64,000 bases of DNA from Nocardia suismassiliense (GTDB lineage Bacteria > Actinomycetota > Actinomycetes > Mycobacteriales > Mycobacteriaceae). The notes under the pieces are model-generated. The model saw only the letters and a program-made list of their open reading frames with translations. It did not search any database and was not told where the DNA came from. Location: positions 7,355,239 through 7,419,238 of the forward strand of contig NZ_LT985361.1 in assembly GCF_900269665.1 (NCBI RefSeq). Direction: 5' to 3'. Numbering within the stretch: position 1 is the stretch's first letter; every line of letters starts with the position of its first letter. The translations under genes were made by a program, and so were the position numbers. Shown here one piece after another: positions 25,800 to 36,087 of the stretch.

Positions 25800-27125
25800 T
25801 CATCCCGCCTCCCGGCTCGCCGCCGAGCCGAGCGGACTGCCCGACAGGAGGCACGCGCCGCGGACCGGAGCCAGCGGGATGGACGCGCGGACCGACCAGC
25901 CGCCGTCGTCCGGGCCCGCGATGATGCGGCCGCCGAGCAGTTCGGCCCGCTGCACCATCCCCGACAGGCCCATTCCGGTACCCGGTTGCGCGGGCAGGCC
26001 GGCGGGCAACGTGTTGTGCACCGTCAGTGTCACCGCGGCCGCGTCCACCGCCACCTGGACGAGCGCGGACCCGCCCGGCGCGTGCTTGACGACATTGGCC
26101 AGCGACTCCTGCCCGATCCGATACAGCGCGAGCCCGACCGCGGGCGACACCGCACGCAGGTCCTCGGCGCACACGTAGCGCACGTCCAGCCCGGCCCTGG
26201 CGAAGTCGTCGACCAACGCCGCGATGTCCTCCACGCCCGGTTCCGGCACGTGTTTCGACGGTCGCGCGTCGAGCAGCCCGACGGTGCGCCGGATATCGGC
26301 CATGGCCTGACGGCCGAGTTGTTCAGCGTCGGTGAGCGATTCCACCGCCTCGTCGACGTCGCGGTCGGTCTGCAGCGCGTGCCGTGCCGCGGTGAGATGC
26401 AGCAGCGTAATGCTCAGCGAGTGCGCGATCACGTCGTGCACCTCGCGGGCGATCCGGCGGCGTTCCTCGTCGGCGGCCTGGGCCGCGCGGATGTCTTGGT
26501 AGCCGCGCTCCTGATAGAGGAAGCGCCGCTGATATTGCAGCAGCACACCGACCATCCACCCGAACGCAACGGTGACGAGATAGGTCGGCAAGCCCTCCGA
26601 CAGGTTCCCGTAGATGTCGAACAGGACCAGTTCGAGCATCATCGCGGCGGTCACCGGCACGCTGATCCGCTTGGCCGCGATCGCCGACACCTCACCCGCC
26701 GCGGCGACGAGCACGAAAGGTGCGAGATCCGGCGAGACCGGCTGGAGGAGGAACAGCGCCTCGGCCGCCATCGCGAACAGCCCGAGCGTCACCGGCCGTG
26801 GCATCACCCCGAGGAACGCGTACATCGGGCCGAACGCGGAGGTCAGCAGCACGGCCAGGATCGGAAGGGCGGTCGGAAAGTAGCTGTGCCGCTGGATCGC
26901 CGCGCCGATGGCGACGATGACCAACGCCAGATCGACCGCGATGATGACCGACGGCGGATAGTCGAAGGGCAGTTCCTCGACCCGCCGCTGGAACGAGGCC
27001 ACCGGTTGTCTGGCGAACTCGGCGATCCGTTCCCCGCTGCGGCGCAGACCGACGACCACGCGCCGCCCCACGCGGGTCGCCGGCCTCGGCTCGCCGGCCG
27101 GGGCGGAGACGCCGATCACACCCAT
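25800..27125 (-). CDS. NarL-type sensor histidine kinase (HK1)
   Basis: 441 residues. Five or six membrane helices in residues ~58-200 with no sizeable external domain. Then HisKA_3 dimerisation box EERRRIAREVHDVIAHSLS with phospho-acceptor His230, and a short HATPase domain with ESLANVVKHAPGG (N-box) and GMGLSGMVQRAELLGG (G-box). Such sensors usually read signals within or near the membrane. TAGCCT 6 nt before the ATG suggests a leaderless transcript. First gene of the presumed HK1-RR1-STPK2-lipoprotein-STPK1 unit. Confidence 0.9.
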   Translation of the reverse strand: MGVIGVSAPAGEPRPATRVGRRVVVGLRRSGERIAEFARQPVASFQRRVEELPFDYPPSVIIAVDLALVIVAIGAAIQRHSYFPTALPILAVLLTSAFGPMYAFLGVMPRPVTLGLFAMAAEALFLLQPVSPDLAPFVLVAAAGEVSAIAAKRISVPVTAAMMLELVLFDIYGNLSEGLPTYLVTVAFGWMVGVLLQYQRRFLYQERGYQDIRAAQAADEERRRIAREVHDVIAHSLSITLLHLTAARHALQTDRDVDEAVESLTDAEQLGRQAMADIRRTVGLLDARPSKHVPEPGVEDIAALVDDFARAGLDVRYVCAEDLRAVSPAVGLALYRIGQESLANVVKHAPGGSALVQVAVDAAAVTLTVHNTLPAGLPAQPGTGMGLSGMVQRAELLGGRIIAGPDDGGWSVRASIPLAPVRGACLLSGSPLGSAASREAG

Positions 27126-27282
27126 GCGGTAAGGCTAACCGCCCGCTCGCGGCCCGTACATCGTTCCTGGAGCGGGTCGCTTCTCCTACCGTGGGCGGAG
27201 ATCGATTCGGGTCCGTGGCACGAAGACAGGCCGACCGGCTCGTCCGTAGCGTGAGTCACAGCGTCACAGGGAGGCGAGGCTC

Positions 27283-27603
27283 ATGTCCTGGAAAGATCAG
27301 CACGCTCGCACGGAAGTTGTGCACACCGTCCTGGCCCGGGCCGCCGTCGATCCGGGCGATCCGCACCTGTTCACCGGGATTCCGGAGCTGGAGCGACTGT
27401 TCGGCGGCGCGGAGGGTTTGCTGCTCGCCCTGCGCTATCGCTGGAACATCCATCTCGACGCCAAGCTGGATCAGGCGATGTCCCAAGGACAGTCGGCCAT
27501 CGATGCTTATCTGGAGCTGGCCGCCGAGCAACCGGTGCTGCGCGCCGTCCTCGATGCCCAGTATCGTCGCCGCCACTACGCGCCGGAGGCCATGGCGCGC
27601 TAG
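27283..27603 (+). CDS. Conserved hypothetical protein, 106 residues
   Basis: Soluble, helical-looking protein with no signal peptide or membrane segment: LFTGIPELERLFGGAEGLLLALRYRWNIHLDAKLDQAMSQGQSAIDAYLELAAEQPVLRAVLDAQ. It has a ribosome site (GCGAGG) and good codon bias, so it is likely real. I do not recognise a named family. Divergent from HK1 and 45 bp upstream of the ABC transporter genes, so it may form an operon with them. Confidence 0.72.
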   Translation: MSWKDQHARTEVVHTVLARAAVDPGDPHLFTGIPELERLFGGAEGLLLALRYRWNIHLDAKLDQAMSQGQSAIDAYLELAAEQPVLRAVLDAQYRRRHYAPEAMAR

Positions 27604-27648
27604 CGCGGCGGACGAACATCTGACCGACCGAACAGAGTGGGGGCAGCT

Positions 27649-28352
<704 letters not shown>

Positions 28353-28356
<4 letters not shown>

Positions 28357-30845
28357 TCGGCGCCGCATGGGATCGCTTGCGGCTGTTCAATATCCGGGAA
28401 CTTCTCGTCCATCGCGGGCGGACCGTGCTGTCCCTCGTGGTGATGGGAGTATCGGCGGGACTGCTCGTCGCGGTGCTGAGCATCTCCGGCTCGGTCACCG
28501 GGTCGGTGGATCGGCTGACGCACAGCCTCGGCGGCCGGGCCGCGCTGGAGGTCACCGGCGTCACCGACGCGGGCTTCGATCAGCAACTGCTGCAACGTGT
28601 CGCGGCCACGCCCGGGGTGGACAAGGCAGTGCCGATGCTGCGCGCGCAGATCGGCGCGGGCGCGGACCGGGCCCTGCTGATCGGGGCCGACCAGAATATC
28701 GGCGCGCTGGGGGGCGGACTGGCCGGGCCGATGACCGCGCACGTCGGCAAGCTGCTCACGGTGCCCAACGGCGTCCTGGTCGGTACCGCCATGGGACATG
28801 CGGAGGGTGCGCGGTTCGTCCTGGGTTCCGGAACCGTCACCGTCGCAGGCGTGCTCGACGAGGAGACGTCGAAACAGCTCAACGGTGGCCATATCGTCGC
28901 CGCGCCGCTCGGGCTCGCGCAGCAGGTCACCGGGCGGATCGGCCGATTGGATTCCATTCAGGTCGTTCCGGCACAGGGCATTTCGGTCGAGGCCTTGCGC
29001 GCCGAACTCACCGCGGCCGTCGATGGCCGGGCGGTGGTCGCCGACCCGAGCCTGCGCACCGCCCAGGCAGGCGGCGCCGTGCAGCTGGTGCGGTACTCCA
29101 CCATGATGGCTTCGGCTGCGGCGCTGATCGTTTCGGCCTTCCTCATCTACAACGCCATGAGCATGGCCATCGCCCAGCGCAGACCCATGCTCTCGCTGCT
29201 GCGGGCCATCGGCGGCAAGCGCGGGCCGATGGTGCGGGATCTGCTCGCCGAGGCCGCGCTGCTCGGCCTGCTCGGCGGCGCCGTCGGCGCGATGCTCGGT
29301 ATCTTCATGGGGCGCCTGGCGATCGACCAGTTGCCGGTCGCCATCATGTCGTCGGTGGAGGCGCGCACCGAGTATCTGGTGCCCGGCTACGCGATTCCGG
29401 TCGCCATCGCCGCCTGCGTGGTCGCCAGCGTGACCGCCGCCGGGTTGGCCACCCGCCAGGTGTACAAGGTGGAGCCCATCGAGGCGTTGGTCCCGGTCGG
29501 TGCCAACAGTGCGGATACGACGAGCCCGCTGGTGCGCTGGGCCGCGGTCGTCGCGGGTCTCGGGCTGGCCGCGCTGGCGGTCGCGATCGCCACGGTGGAC
29601 CTCGGGCGCTATTCGCTCGGCGCCATCTCGACCGCGTTCGTCGCGGCCATCGCGCTTTGCTTCGCCGCGACCGGTCCGCTCGTCCGAGCGGCGGCGGCCA
29701 TCGCGCGCGCGTTCGGCGCGCCCGGTGCACTCGGCGCGACCACGCTGGAACGCGCACCGCGCCGGGTGTGGGCGACCGCGATGACCGTGCTGATCGGGGT
29801 CGCGGCGACCGTCGCGATGAGCGGGGCGTCGAATAACATGGTGGATTCGGCCACCACCACGTTCGACGACCTGGCCAGCACCGATCTGTACGTCAGCCCC
29901 GCCTCGAGGGCACAGTTTCCGACCGGCCCGCTGCTGCCCGCCGGACTGGCCGACCGGATCGCGGCGGTCCCCGGCGTGGCCGAGGTCAGTCCGGCACAAA
30001 TGGCTTTCGCCACCCTCGGCAGCGGCCGGGTGATGTTGCAGGGCTTCCCGCCCAGCGCACGGCAGACCCGAATGCGGATGCTGGACGACGCGGTCGCCGC
30101 GGGGCTGTCCGCCGGTGCGGGCGTGGTGATCTCGCGTGACGTGGCGAAGTCGCTCGGCGTGCACGTCGGCGCCCAGCTGACCCTGCCTACCCCCACCGGC
30201 CCACGCACCGTCACTGTGCTGCAAGTGATTCCGTACTTCTCGGCGATCTCCGGCGTCGTGATGATGGATCTCGACCTGCTGCGCACATGGTACGAGCGAC
30301 CCGGCGAAACTATCGTCGCCGTGAACATCGCACCCGGCGCGGATCCCGCGGCCGTGCAGGCGGCGATCCGGCAACTGGTACCGCCGGAGATGCACGTGGA
30401 CACCGGAGCCAACGCGGTCATCGCGGCCACCTCCAGCATCGAACAGGGCTCGGCGATGAGCAACGCCATCCTCTGGATCGTGGTGCTGGTGGCCACCGTG
30501 GCCCTGCTGAACACCTTGATGCTGTCGGTGCTCGAACGCCGCAGGGAACTCGGCGTGCTGCGGGCCATGGGCACCAGCCGCCAATTCCTGATGCGTTCGG
30601 TGCTCGCCGAGGCGGCGGGCATCGGATTGATCGGCGCGGCACTGGGTCTCGTCGTCGGCATCGCCGTGCAATACCTGGCCACCCTCGCCATGGCGCACGC
30701 GCTCACCATCGACGTCGTCTACCAGCCGAGCCCGATGCTGCTGGTCTACGGAACCATCGCACTCGCGCTCGCACTGCTCGGTTCGATCCCGCCCGCACTG
30801 CGGGCCGGACGGCTGCCGATCGTGGCGGCGCTGGCGGTCGACTGA
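28353..30845 (+). CDS. ABC transporter permease with two FtsX domains
   Basis: 830 residues. One N-terminal helix (~22-45), a large external domain (~50-245), a set of three helices (~248-375) forming FtsX domain 1, more helices (~395-480), a second external domain (~500-690) and a final three-helix FtsX domain (~698-820). The helix AILWIVVLVATVALLNTLMLSVLERRRELGVLRAMG is the classic FtsX core; a second such motif is FLIYNAMSMAIAQRRPMLSLLRAIG. The partner ATPase is directly upstream. Likely a macrolide/peptide/lipoprotein exporter-type mechanotransmission complex in the cytoplasmic membrane; substrate unknown. Confidence 0.92.
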
Positions 30846-30855
30846 ATACCGGTGG

Positions 30856-32823
30856 CTACAACGGCAATCCGGTGAACCAGGTCTTGAACTTCTGCTGGGT
30901 CATGCCGAATCCGGATTCCGGTTGGCTGTCGGTGAGCGTCACCTTGGCGAAGAACAGGTAGTTCGACCGCGCCGGATCGGCTTCGAAGCTCACCACCAGG
31001 AACCCGTCGGGGAAGCCGCCGTCGGCCTTCTGCCACCGATAGGTGGTGTAGGACTTGCCGCCGTTGCGCTCGGTCGCCTTGGTATTGGACGGCAGGTCGC
31101 GCACCGCGGCCTTGGCGTCCTCGGGCGTCTTGAAGGCGACCACGATGAAGTCCGGCTCGGCGATCGGCACGCCCCAGCAGTTCCAGCCCGTCTCCCACTT
31201 CGGGAAGGCGGGCACGTCGTCGTCGCTGGAGATCTTCTCGCCTGCCTTGGCGGTGTCCAGGAAGCAGGTCTTGTCGTGATAGCCCTTGCCGGTGCCGATT
31301 CCGTATTGGGTGTCGACGCCCTGCGGGAGGATCTTCGGGAAGGCCTTGGCGACGAGCGACGGATCGGCGGACGTGTCCGCCGTGGGTGGCTTACCGACGT
31401 CCAGCGGGTCCGCCGAGTCCGAATCCAGCAGTTTCGTCAGCACCACCCCGGCGACCACCAGCACGACCACGACGATCAGGGCGATCACCGCGAGCAGGCC
31501 GGTGTTCGAGCGCCGGGCCTGCGGGACGGGGTAGCCCTGGGCGGCACCCGCTGGGCCGTAACTCATCGGTGGGAAGGCTTGTCCGCCTCCGGAATTGGGC
31601 GAATAGCCACCACCGGCCTGGCCCACCGGTGGAAACGACTGGTCAGCGCCGGAACTGGGCGCGTAGCCGCCGCCGGCCTGATTCACCGGCGGGAAAGTCT
31701 GTCCGGCAGCGGAATTAGGCGGCGAATAGCCGACGCCGGCCTGGCTGACCGGTGCGGACGACTGTCCACCAACAGCCTGCTGCGGCGGCGCCGAATAGCC
31801 GGTTCCGGCGGACGGGAACTGTTGCCCGGCAACAGCGCCCGACGTGTACTGCGGCGCGGCGTAGGTCGGGGCCGGGCCCGCGTACGACGGCGGTGCCGCC
31901 TGGTACGAACCCTGACTCGGCGGCTGCGCGAGCACCGTCGGAGCAGGCGGCGCGGTGTACTGCACGGCGGTGGGCATCTGCGGCAGCTGCCCGGCGAGTG
32001 CTTGCTTTGCGGCAGTGGCGAAGTCGAGACACGACGCGAACCGCTGGTCGGGACGTTTCGCCATCGCCACGGCGATGACCGCGTCCAGCGCGGGCGGCAG
32101 ACCGGCCCGCAGCGCGGACGCGGACGGCGGCGGTAACTGCAGGTGCCCGCGGATGATGTCGGCCGGGGCGGGCGCGTCGAACGGCGCGACCCCGGTGAGC
32201 AACCAGTACAGCGCGCACGCCAGCGAGTACTGGTCGGAGCGGTGGTCCAGGTGCGCGCCGGTCATCTGCTCCGGCGAGGCGTAGGCCAGGGTCGCGGTGA
32301 ACATACCGGTCTGCGTCAGATGCGTGGAATCCTCACGCAGCCGGGCGATGCCGAAGTCGGTGAGGAACACCCGCTCGCGATGCCCGCCGCTGGACCGGGC
32401 CAGCATGATGTTGGCGGGCTTCACATCGCGGTGCAGCACACCCATGCCGTGCGCGTAATCCAGGGCCCCGGCGACGCCTTCGATGATCTGCACGGCCCGC
32501 TCCGGCGGCAGCTTCTGCGGCGTCACCGTCGCCGCGTCGATGCCGTCGACGTACTGCATGGAGATCCACAGCTGGTCGTCCTCGGTGCCGCGGTCGTACA
32601 CCGCGACGATGTTCGGATGATCGAGCTGGGCGGCCAGATCGGCTTCCCGCTCGAACCGCGCCCGCACCTCGGTATCGGTGAACAGCTCACGGTTGAGCAG
32701 TTTCAGCGCGGTCTGCCGCGGCAGCCTGGGATGGCGGGCCAGATACACCGAGCCCATGCCGCCCTGCCCGAGCAGCTTCTCGATGGTGAATCCGGCGAAA
32801 ACCTCACCGCTGGTCAGCAACAC
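30856..32823 (-). CDS. Membrane Ser/Thr protein kinase STPK3, PknE/PknF-like
   Basis: About 655 residues. Kinase domain opens SGEVFAGFTIEKLLGQGGMGSVYLARHPRLPRQTALK, the signature of the PknE/F group; HRDVKPAN, DFG and SPE are present. The linker (~290-460) is Gln/Pro/Gly-rich with three ~20-residue repeats (VNQAGGGYAPSSGADQSFPP type). One membrane helix (NTGLLAVIALIVVVVLVVAGVVL), then an outer domain of ~170 residues with two Cys (KTCFLD, WNCWGV). The start is uncertain: GTG 32823 or TTG 32820 after GAAGGGA, or GTG 32859. Divergent from the second beta-lactamase-fold lipoprotein; its stop is 10 bp from the permease stop on the other strand. Confidence 0.88.
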   Translation of the reverse strand: MLLTSGEVFAGFTIEKLLGQGGMGSVYLARHPRLPRQTALKLLNRELFTDTEVRARFEREADLAAQLDHPNIVAVYDRGTEDDQLWISMQYVDGIDAATVTPQKLPPERAVQIIEGVAGALDYAHGMGVLHRDVKPANIMLARSSGGHRERVFLTDFGIARLREDSTHLTQTGMFTATLAYASPEQMTGAHLDHRSDQYSLACALYWLLTGVAPFDAPAPADIIRGHLQLPPPSASALRAGLPPALDAVIAVAMAKRPDQRFASCLDFATAAKQALAGQLPQMPTAVQYTAPPAPTVLAQPPSQGSYQAAPPSYAGPAPTYAAPQYTSGAVAGQQFPSAGTGYSAPPQQAVGGQSSAPVSQAGVGYSPPNSAAGQTFPPVNQAGGGYAPSSGADQSFPPVGQAGGGYSPNSGGGQAFPPMSYGPAGAAQGYPVPQARRSNTGLLAVIALIVVVVLVVAGVVLTKLLDSDSADPLDVGKPPTADTSADPSLVAKAFPKILPQGVDTQYGIGTGKGYHDKTCFLDTAKAGEKISSDDDVPAFPKWETGWNCWGVPIAEPDFIVVAFKTPEDAKAAVRDLPSNTKATERNGGKSYTTYRWQKADGGFPDGFLVVSFEADPARSNYLFFAKVTLTDSQPESGFGMTQQKFKTWFTGLPL

Positions 32824-33094
32824 GTTCCCTTCAGGTCGACCGCGGCCCCCGGATGTCACGTCCGAGCGCGTCACACAGAGCTTGGAGCATAACCGGTAAC
32901 CCCGTGGCCACGCCGTTTCGAATTCTTACGGGAAATCGGTGAAACTATGGTGGAGACATCATGGTCACGTCAACGATCTATGACGCGTTCATAATGGCCT
33001 AACGCCCGGTTACCGATCGGGTCGACCGGATGAGCTAAATTTTGCACCGCCGACTGACAGCGATGACACGCATAGCGGGTGGTGGGGAGGACGC

Positions 33095-33997
33095 GTGGTG
33101 AAGTCGACGGGAACCGGATCTGTGCTGCGCGGATTACTGCGCGGCACCGCCCTGGTCACCTTGCTCGCCTTGACCTCGTGCGCGCTGCTCCCCGGCGACC
33201 GCAACCACAACGACCGGCCCGCTGTCGTCGTCGACACCGCCGGATCCTTCCGGCCCGGCCTCTCGGTGTCCATCCCCGACTCGCTGGCCGCCGACTTCAC
33301 CCAGTTGCAACCGAGCCTCGGCGGCCAGGTCGGCCTGGCGATCATGCCGGTCGGCGGCGGCCGGATGACCATCTTCGGCGACTGGACCAGCGGCATCGCC
33401 TGGTCCACCATCAAGGTCCCGCTGGCCATCGCGGCGCTGCGGCACGACTCGGACCGGAGCATCCTCGAGGAGGCCGAGGCGGCCATCACCGTCTCCGACA
33501 ACGATGCGGCCGAGCAACTCTGGCAGTCGCTCGGCGACGGCCTGGAGGCCGCCCAGGCGGTGCAGGACGTGATCGACGAGGGCGGCGACTCCACCACCGG
33601 CGTGGCCGGGCCGCGAACCAGGTTGGACTACACGGCATTCGGGCAGACCGAGTGGACGCTGGCGAACCAGGTGCGGTTCGCCTCGCGGCTGCCGTGCCTG
33701 CCGCAGACGTCCGAGGTGACCGCGCTGATGTCGGAGATCACGCCCGAACAGTCTTGGGGGCTGGGCACTTTGCCGGGCGCCGCGTTCAAGGGCGGCTGGG
33801 GTCCCGACGACGACACCGGCATCTACACGGTCCGGCAATTCGGGGTGGTGCCGACGGAGTCCGGGCTGGTCGCCGTAGCCCTTGCGGCACAGGCCGATTC
33901 GGGGACCTACGACGACGCCACCGCCATGCTGAGCCGGCTGGCCGTGCTGCTCGGACGGCACCTGAACGAGCTGCGCGGCGGCAGCTGCACGCCCTGA
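33095..33997 (+). CDS. Beta-lactamase/PBP-fold serine hydrolase lipoprotein (copy 2)
   Basis: About 300 residues, GTG start with GGGGAGGA upstream. Signal with lipobox LTSC. Motifs as in copy 1 (21510-22400): WSTIKVP (S-x-x-K), SDNDAAE (S-D-N) and FKGGWGP (K-G-G). The two proteins are similar over their full length, including LGLAIMPVGG and LANQVRFASRLPCLPQ, and share a probable disulfide between the LPCLPQ cysteine and a Cys near the C-terminus (GSC / GRC). Divergent from STPK3 across a 270-bp gap, repeating the kinase-lipoprotein association. Enzymatic activity is not established. Confidence 0.82.
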   Translation: MVKSTGTGSVLRGLLRGTALVTLLALTSCALLPGDRNHNDRPAVVVDTAGSFRPGLSVSIPDSLAADFTQLQPSLGGQVGLAIMPVGGGRMTIFGDWTSGIAWSTIKVPLAIAALRHDSDRSILEEAEAAITVSDNDAAEQLWQSLGDGLEAAQAVQDVIDEGGDSTTGVAGPRTRLDYTAFGQTEWTLANQVRFASRLPCLPQTSEVTALMSEITPEQSWGLGTLPGAAFKGGWGPDDDTGIYTVRQFGVVPTESGLVAVALAAQADSGTYDDATAMLSRLAVLLGRHLNELRGGSCTP

Positions 33998-34000
33998 CCG

Positions 34001-34666
34001 TCAGCCGGGCGTGACCAGGCCGGATTCGTAGGCCAGCACCACGGCCTGCGCCCGGTCGCGCAGGTTCAGCTTCGAAAAAACCTTGGAGACATGCGTTTTC
34101 ACGGTCTGCTCGGCGACGAACAACGACTCCGCGATCTCGGTGTTGGACATGCCCTTCGCGATCAGCTCCAGCACCTCACGCTCACGGGGCGTCAGCGAGC
34201 TCAGCGCGGGCGCCGGTTTCGCGCGGGCGGCCGAGCGGCGTCGGGTGACGTCGGCGATGAGCCGCCGGGTGACCGTCGGCGCCAGCAGGGCCTGGCCGTC
34301 GGCGACCACCCGGACCGCGCGCACCAGCTCTTCGGCGGGCGCGTCCTTGAGCAGGAAGCCGCTGGCGCCGATGCTCAGCGCCTCGTAGACGTAGTCGTCG
34401 ATGTCGAAGGTGGTGAGCATCAGCACCCGCACCGGCGGCTCGAACCCGGCCGCCAGGATGAGCCGCGCCGCGTCCAGTCCGTTCATCTCCGGCATGCGCA
34501 CGTCCATCAGGACCACGTCGGGGCGCAGCCGCTTGGCCTCGGCCACCGCGATCTTCCCGTCCTGCGCGTCCCCCACCACACTGATGTCGGGCTGGGCCGC
34601 GAGCAGCGCACCGAAGCCCTGCCGCACCATTGCCTGGTCATCAGCGATCAACACCGTTATTGCCAC
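34001..34666 (-). CDS. NarL/LuxR-family response regulator (RR2)
   Basis: 221 residues. Receiver MAITVLIADDQAMVRQGFGALL with phospho-acceptor Asp55 (VVLMDVRMPEMNG) and Lys in FLLKDAP. The C-terminal HTH is LTPREREVLELIAKGMSNTEIAESLFVAEQTVKTHVSKVFSKL. It starts 42 bp after the HK2 stop, so the pair is an operon. Convergent with the lipoprotein gene at 33997, with only 3 bp between stops. The divergent phospholipase operon beyond HK2 is a likely target. Confidence 0.94.
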   Translation of the reverse strand: MAITVLIADDQAMVRQGFGALLAAQPDISVVGDAQDGKIAVAEAKRLRPDVVLMDVRMPEMNGLDAARLILAAGFEPPVRVLMLTTFDIDDYVYEALSIGASGFLLKDAPAEELVRAVRVVADGQALLAPTVTRRLIADVTRRRSAARAKPAPALSSLTPREREVLELIAKGMSNTEIAESLFVAEQTVKTHVSKVFSKLNLRDRAQAVVLAYESGLVTPG

Positions 34667-34708
34667 CGCCCTACCCTAAGGGGACGTAGTGCTCGACAGC
34701 GAGACGGT

Positions 34709-35920
34709 TCAGTTGGCGGCTTGCTCGACCAGGACCGGGTCCAGTGTGGTCGTCGGGTTGAGCGGAATCCGGGCGTGCACCTCGAAGCCGCCGTCGGGGC
34801 GTGGCCCCGCGGTCAGATCGCCGCCGACGGCGAGTGCCCTGGCCTGCATGCCCGCGATACCGTGGCCGCCGTTGCCGACCGGGCGCGCGACAGTGGCGGT
34901 GGGGCCGTTGCCGACGATGAGCTCCACGAGCGGGCCGACGCGCAGGTGCACCTGGACCGGCGCCTCCGGTGCGTGCCGTGACGCGTTCGACAGCGACTCC
35001 TGGGTGATCCGGTACAGGGCCAGGCCCGCGCCGTCGGGCACGGTCTCGAGCTCGCCGTCGATCGTCCAGGCGATCCGCACACCGGCGCGCAGCGCGCCCT
35101 CGAACAGGCTCGGCACATCGGTGGCCTTCGGCTGCGGGGTGTGCTCGGGTGCCTGGCCGTCGCTGCGCAGCACGCCGAGCATGCCGCGGATCTCGTTGAG
35201 CGCCTCGCGGGCGGTGGCGCCGATGGACTCGAATTCCGCTCGGGCGGCCGGGGTTACACCCTCGACCCGGTACGGCGCGGTCTGCGCCTGCACCACCACC
35301 AGCGACATGTGGTGAGCGACCACGTCGTGCAGGTCGCGGGCGATGCGAGCCTTCTCTTCGAGGATTGCCCGGCGGGCCCGCTCGACCTCGTTCTCCTCTT
35401 CCTGGCGCACCAACTGCTTGCGTGACTGCACCAGCCACCGCACCAGCAGGCCGAACAGCACCACCGCGCCGAGCGCGATCGGCCAGCCCCACACCGAACT
35501 CGCGACACCGCCCTCGTTCGACATCGTGGTGCCGAGCAGCAGCGACGTCGCGACCCAGGCGACGCCGATGATCGGGACCGTCGTCCGCACCGCCACCGCG
35601 AGCAGCAGCACGAACAGCGACAGGATGTGCACGACCTGCATCGGCATGTCGTTGTTCGGCTGATGCGGGATCGCCAGGGCGATGAGCATGCCGGAGCCCG
35701 CCGAGATCGCCCAGCCCAGCGCCGGATTTATCCGGACGAGCAGCACCGGGAACGCGGCGAGCGCGGCCATGAACGGCTGCACCGCCGGCGGCACCGCATG
35801 GGTGAGGTGCAGGGTCGGCCAGGCCACCGTGAAGAAGATGAGGGCGACGACCACGGTGGAGAAGTCGAACCACATCTGGGCGCTCATTTGCCGGACCCGG
35901 GCACGGCTCTGCTGCTTCAT
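34709..35920 (-). CDS. NarL-type sensor histidine kinase (HK2)
   Basis: 403 residues. About five membrane helices within residues 18-165 and no large outer domain. A coiled linker (SRKQLVRQEEENEVERARRAILEEK) leads to ARIARDLHDVVAHHMSLVVVQAQ with phospho-acceptor His198. HATPase domain with ESLSNASRHAPEA (N-box) and GNGGHGIAGMQARALAVGGDL (G-box). The DesK-like arrangement suggests sensing of membrane state. Operon with RR2. Divergent from phospholipase A2 over 167 bp that hold an inverted repeat. Confidence 0.92.
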   Translation of the reverse strand: MKQQSRARVRQMSAQMWFDFSTVVVALIFFTVAWPTLHLTHAVPPAVQPFMAALAAFPVLLVRINPALGWAISAGSGMLIALAIPHQPNNDMPMQVVHILSLFVLLLAVAVRTTVPIIGVAWVATSLLLGTTMSNEGGVASSVWGWPIALGAVVLFGLLVRWLVQSRKQLVRQEEENEVERARRAILEEKARIARDLHDVVAHHMSLVVVQAQTAPYRVEGVTPAARAEFESIGATAREALNEIRGMLGVLRSDGQAPEHTPQPKATDVPSLFEGALRAGVRIAWTIDGELETVPDGAGLALYRITQESLSNASRHAPEAPVQVHLRVGPLVELIVGNGPTATVARPVGNGGHGIAGMQARALAVGGDLTAGPRPDGGFEVHARIPLNPTTTLDPVLVEQAAN

Positions 35921-35954
35921 AGTTACGACCCTAGAAAGTCCAGCGTGCTACCAC

Positions 35955-36005
35955 GTCATACCCCCGGGTGATTTCGCACCCCGTACCCAGGTAGGAGGGT
36001 ATGAC
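35955..36005. promoter_or_regulatory. Inverted repeat between HK2-RR2 and the phospholipase operon
   Basis: GTCATACCC (35955-35963) and GGGTATGAC (35997-36005) are perfect 9-bp arms; between them CCGGGT and ACCCAGG give a second weaker pairing. Location in a divergent promoter region suggests binding of a dimeric regulator, with RR2 the obvious candidate. Confidence 0.55.
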
Positions 36006-36087
36006 CGGGCTCCCCCGGGGGCACGGCCCCGGAAACCGGTCCCCGGCGTGAGGCCCGCGAGCGGGTCGCATTCCTAGCGTCTAGATC

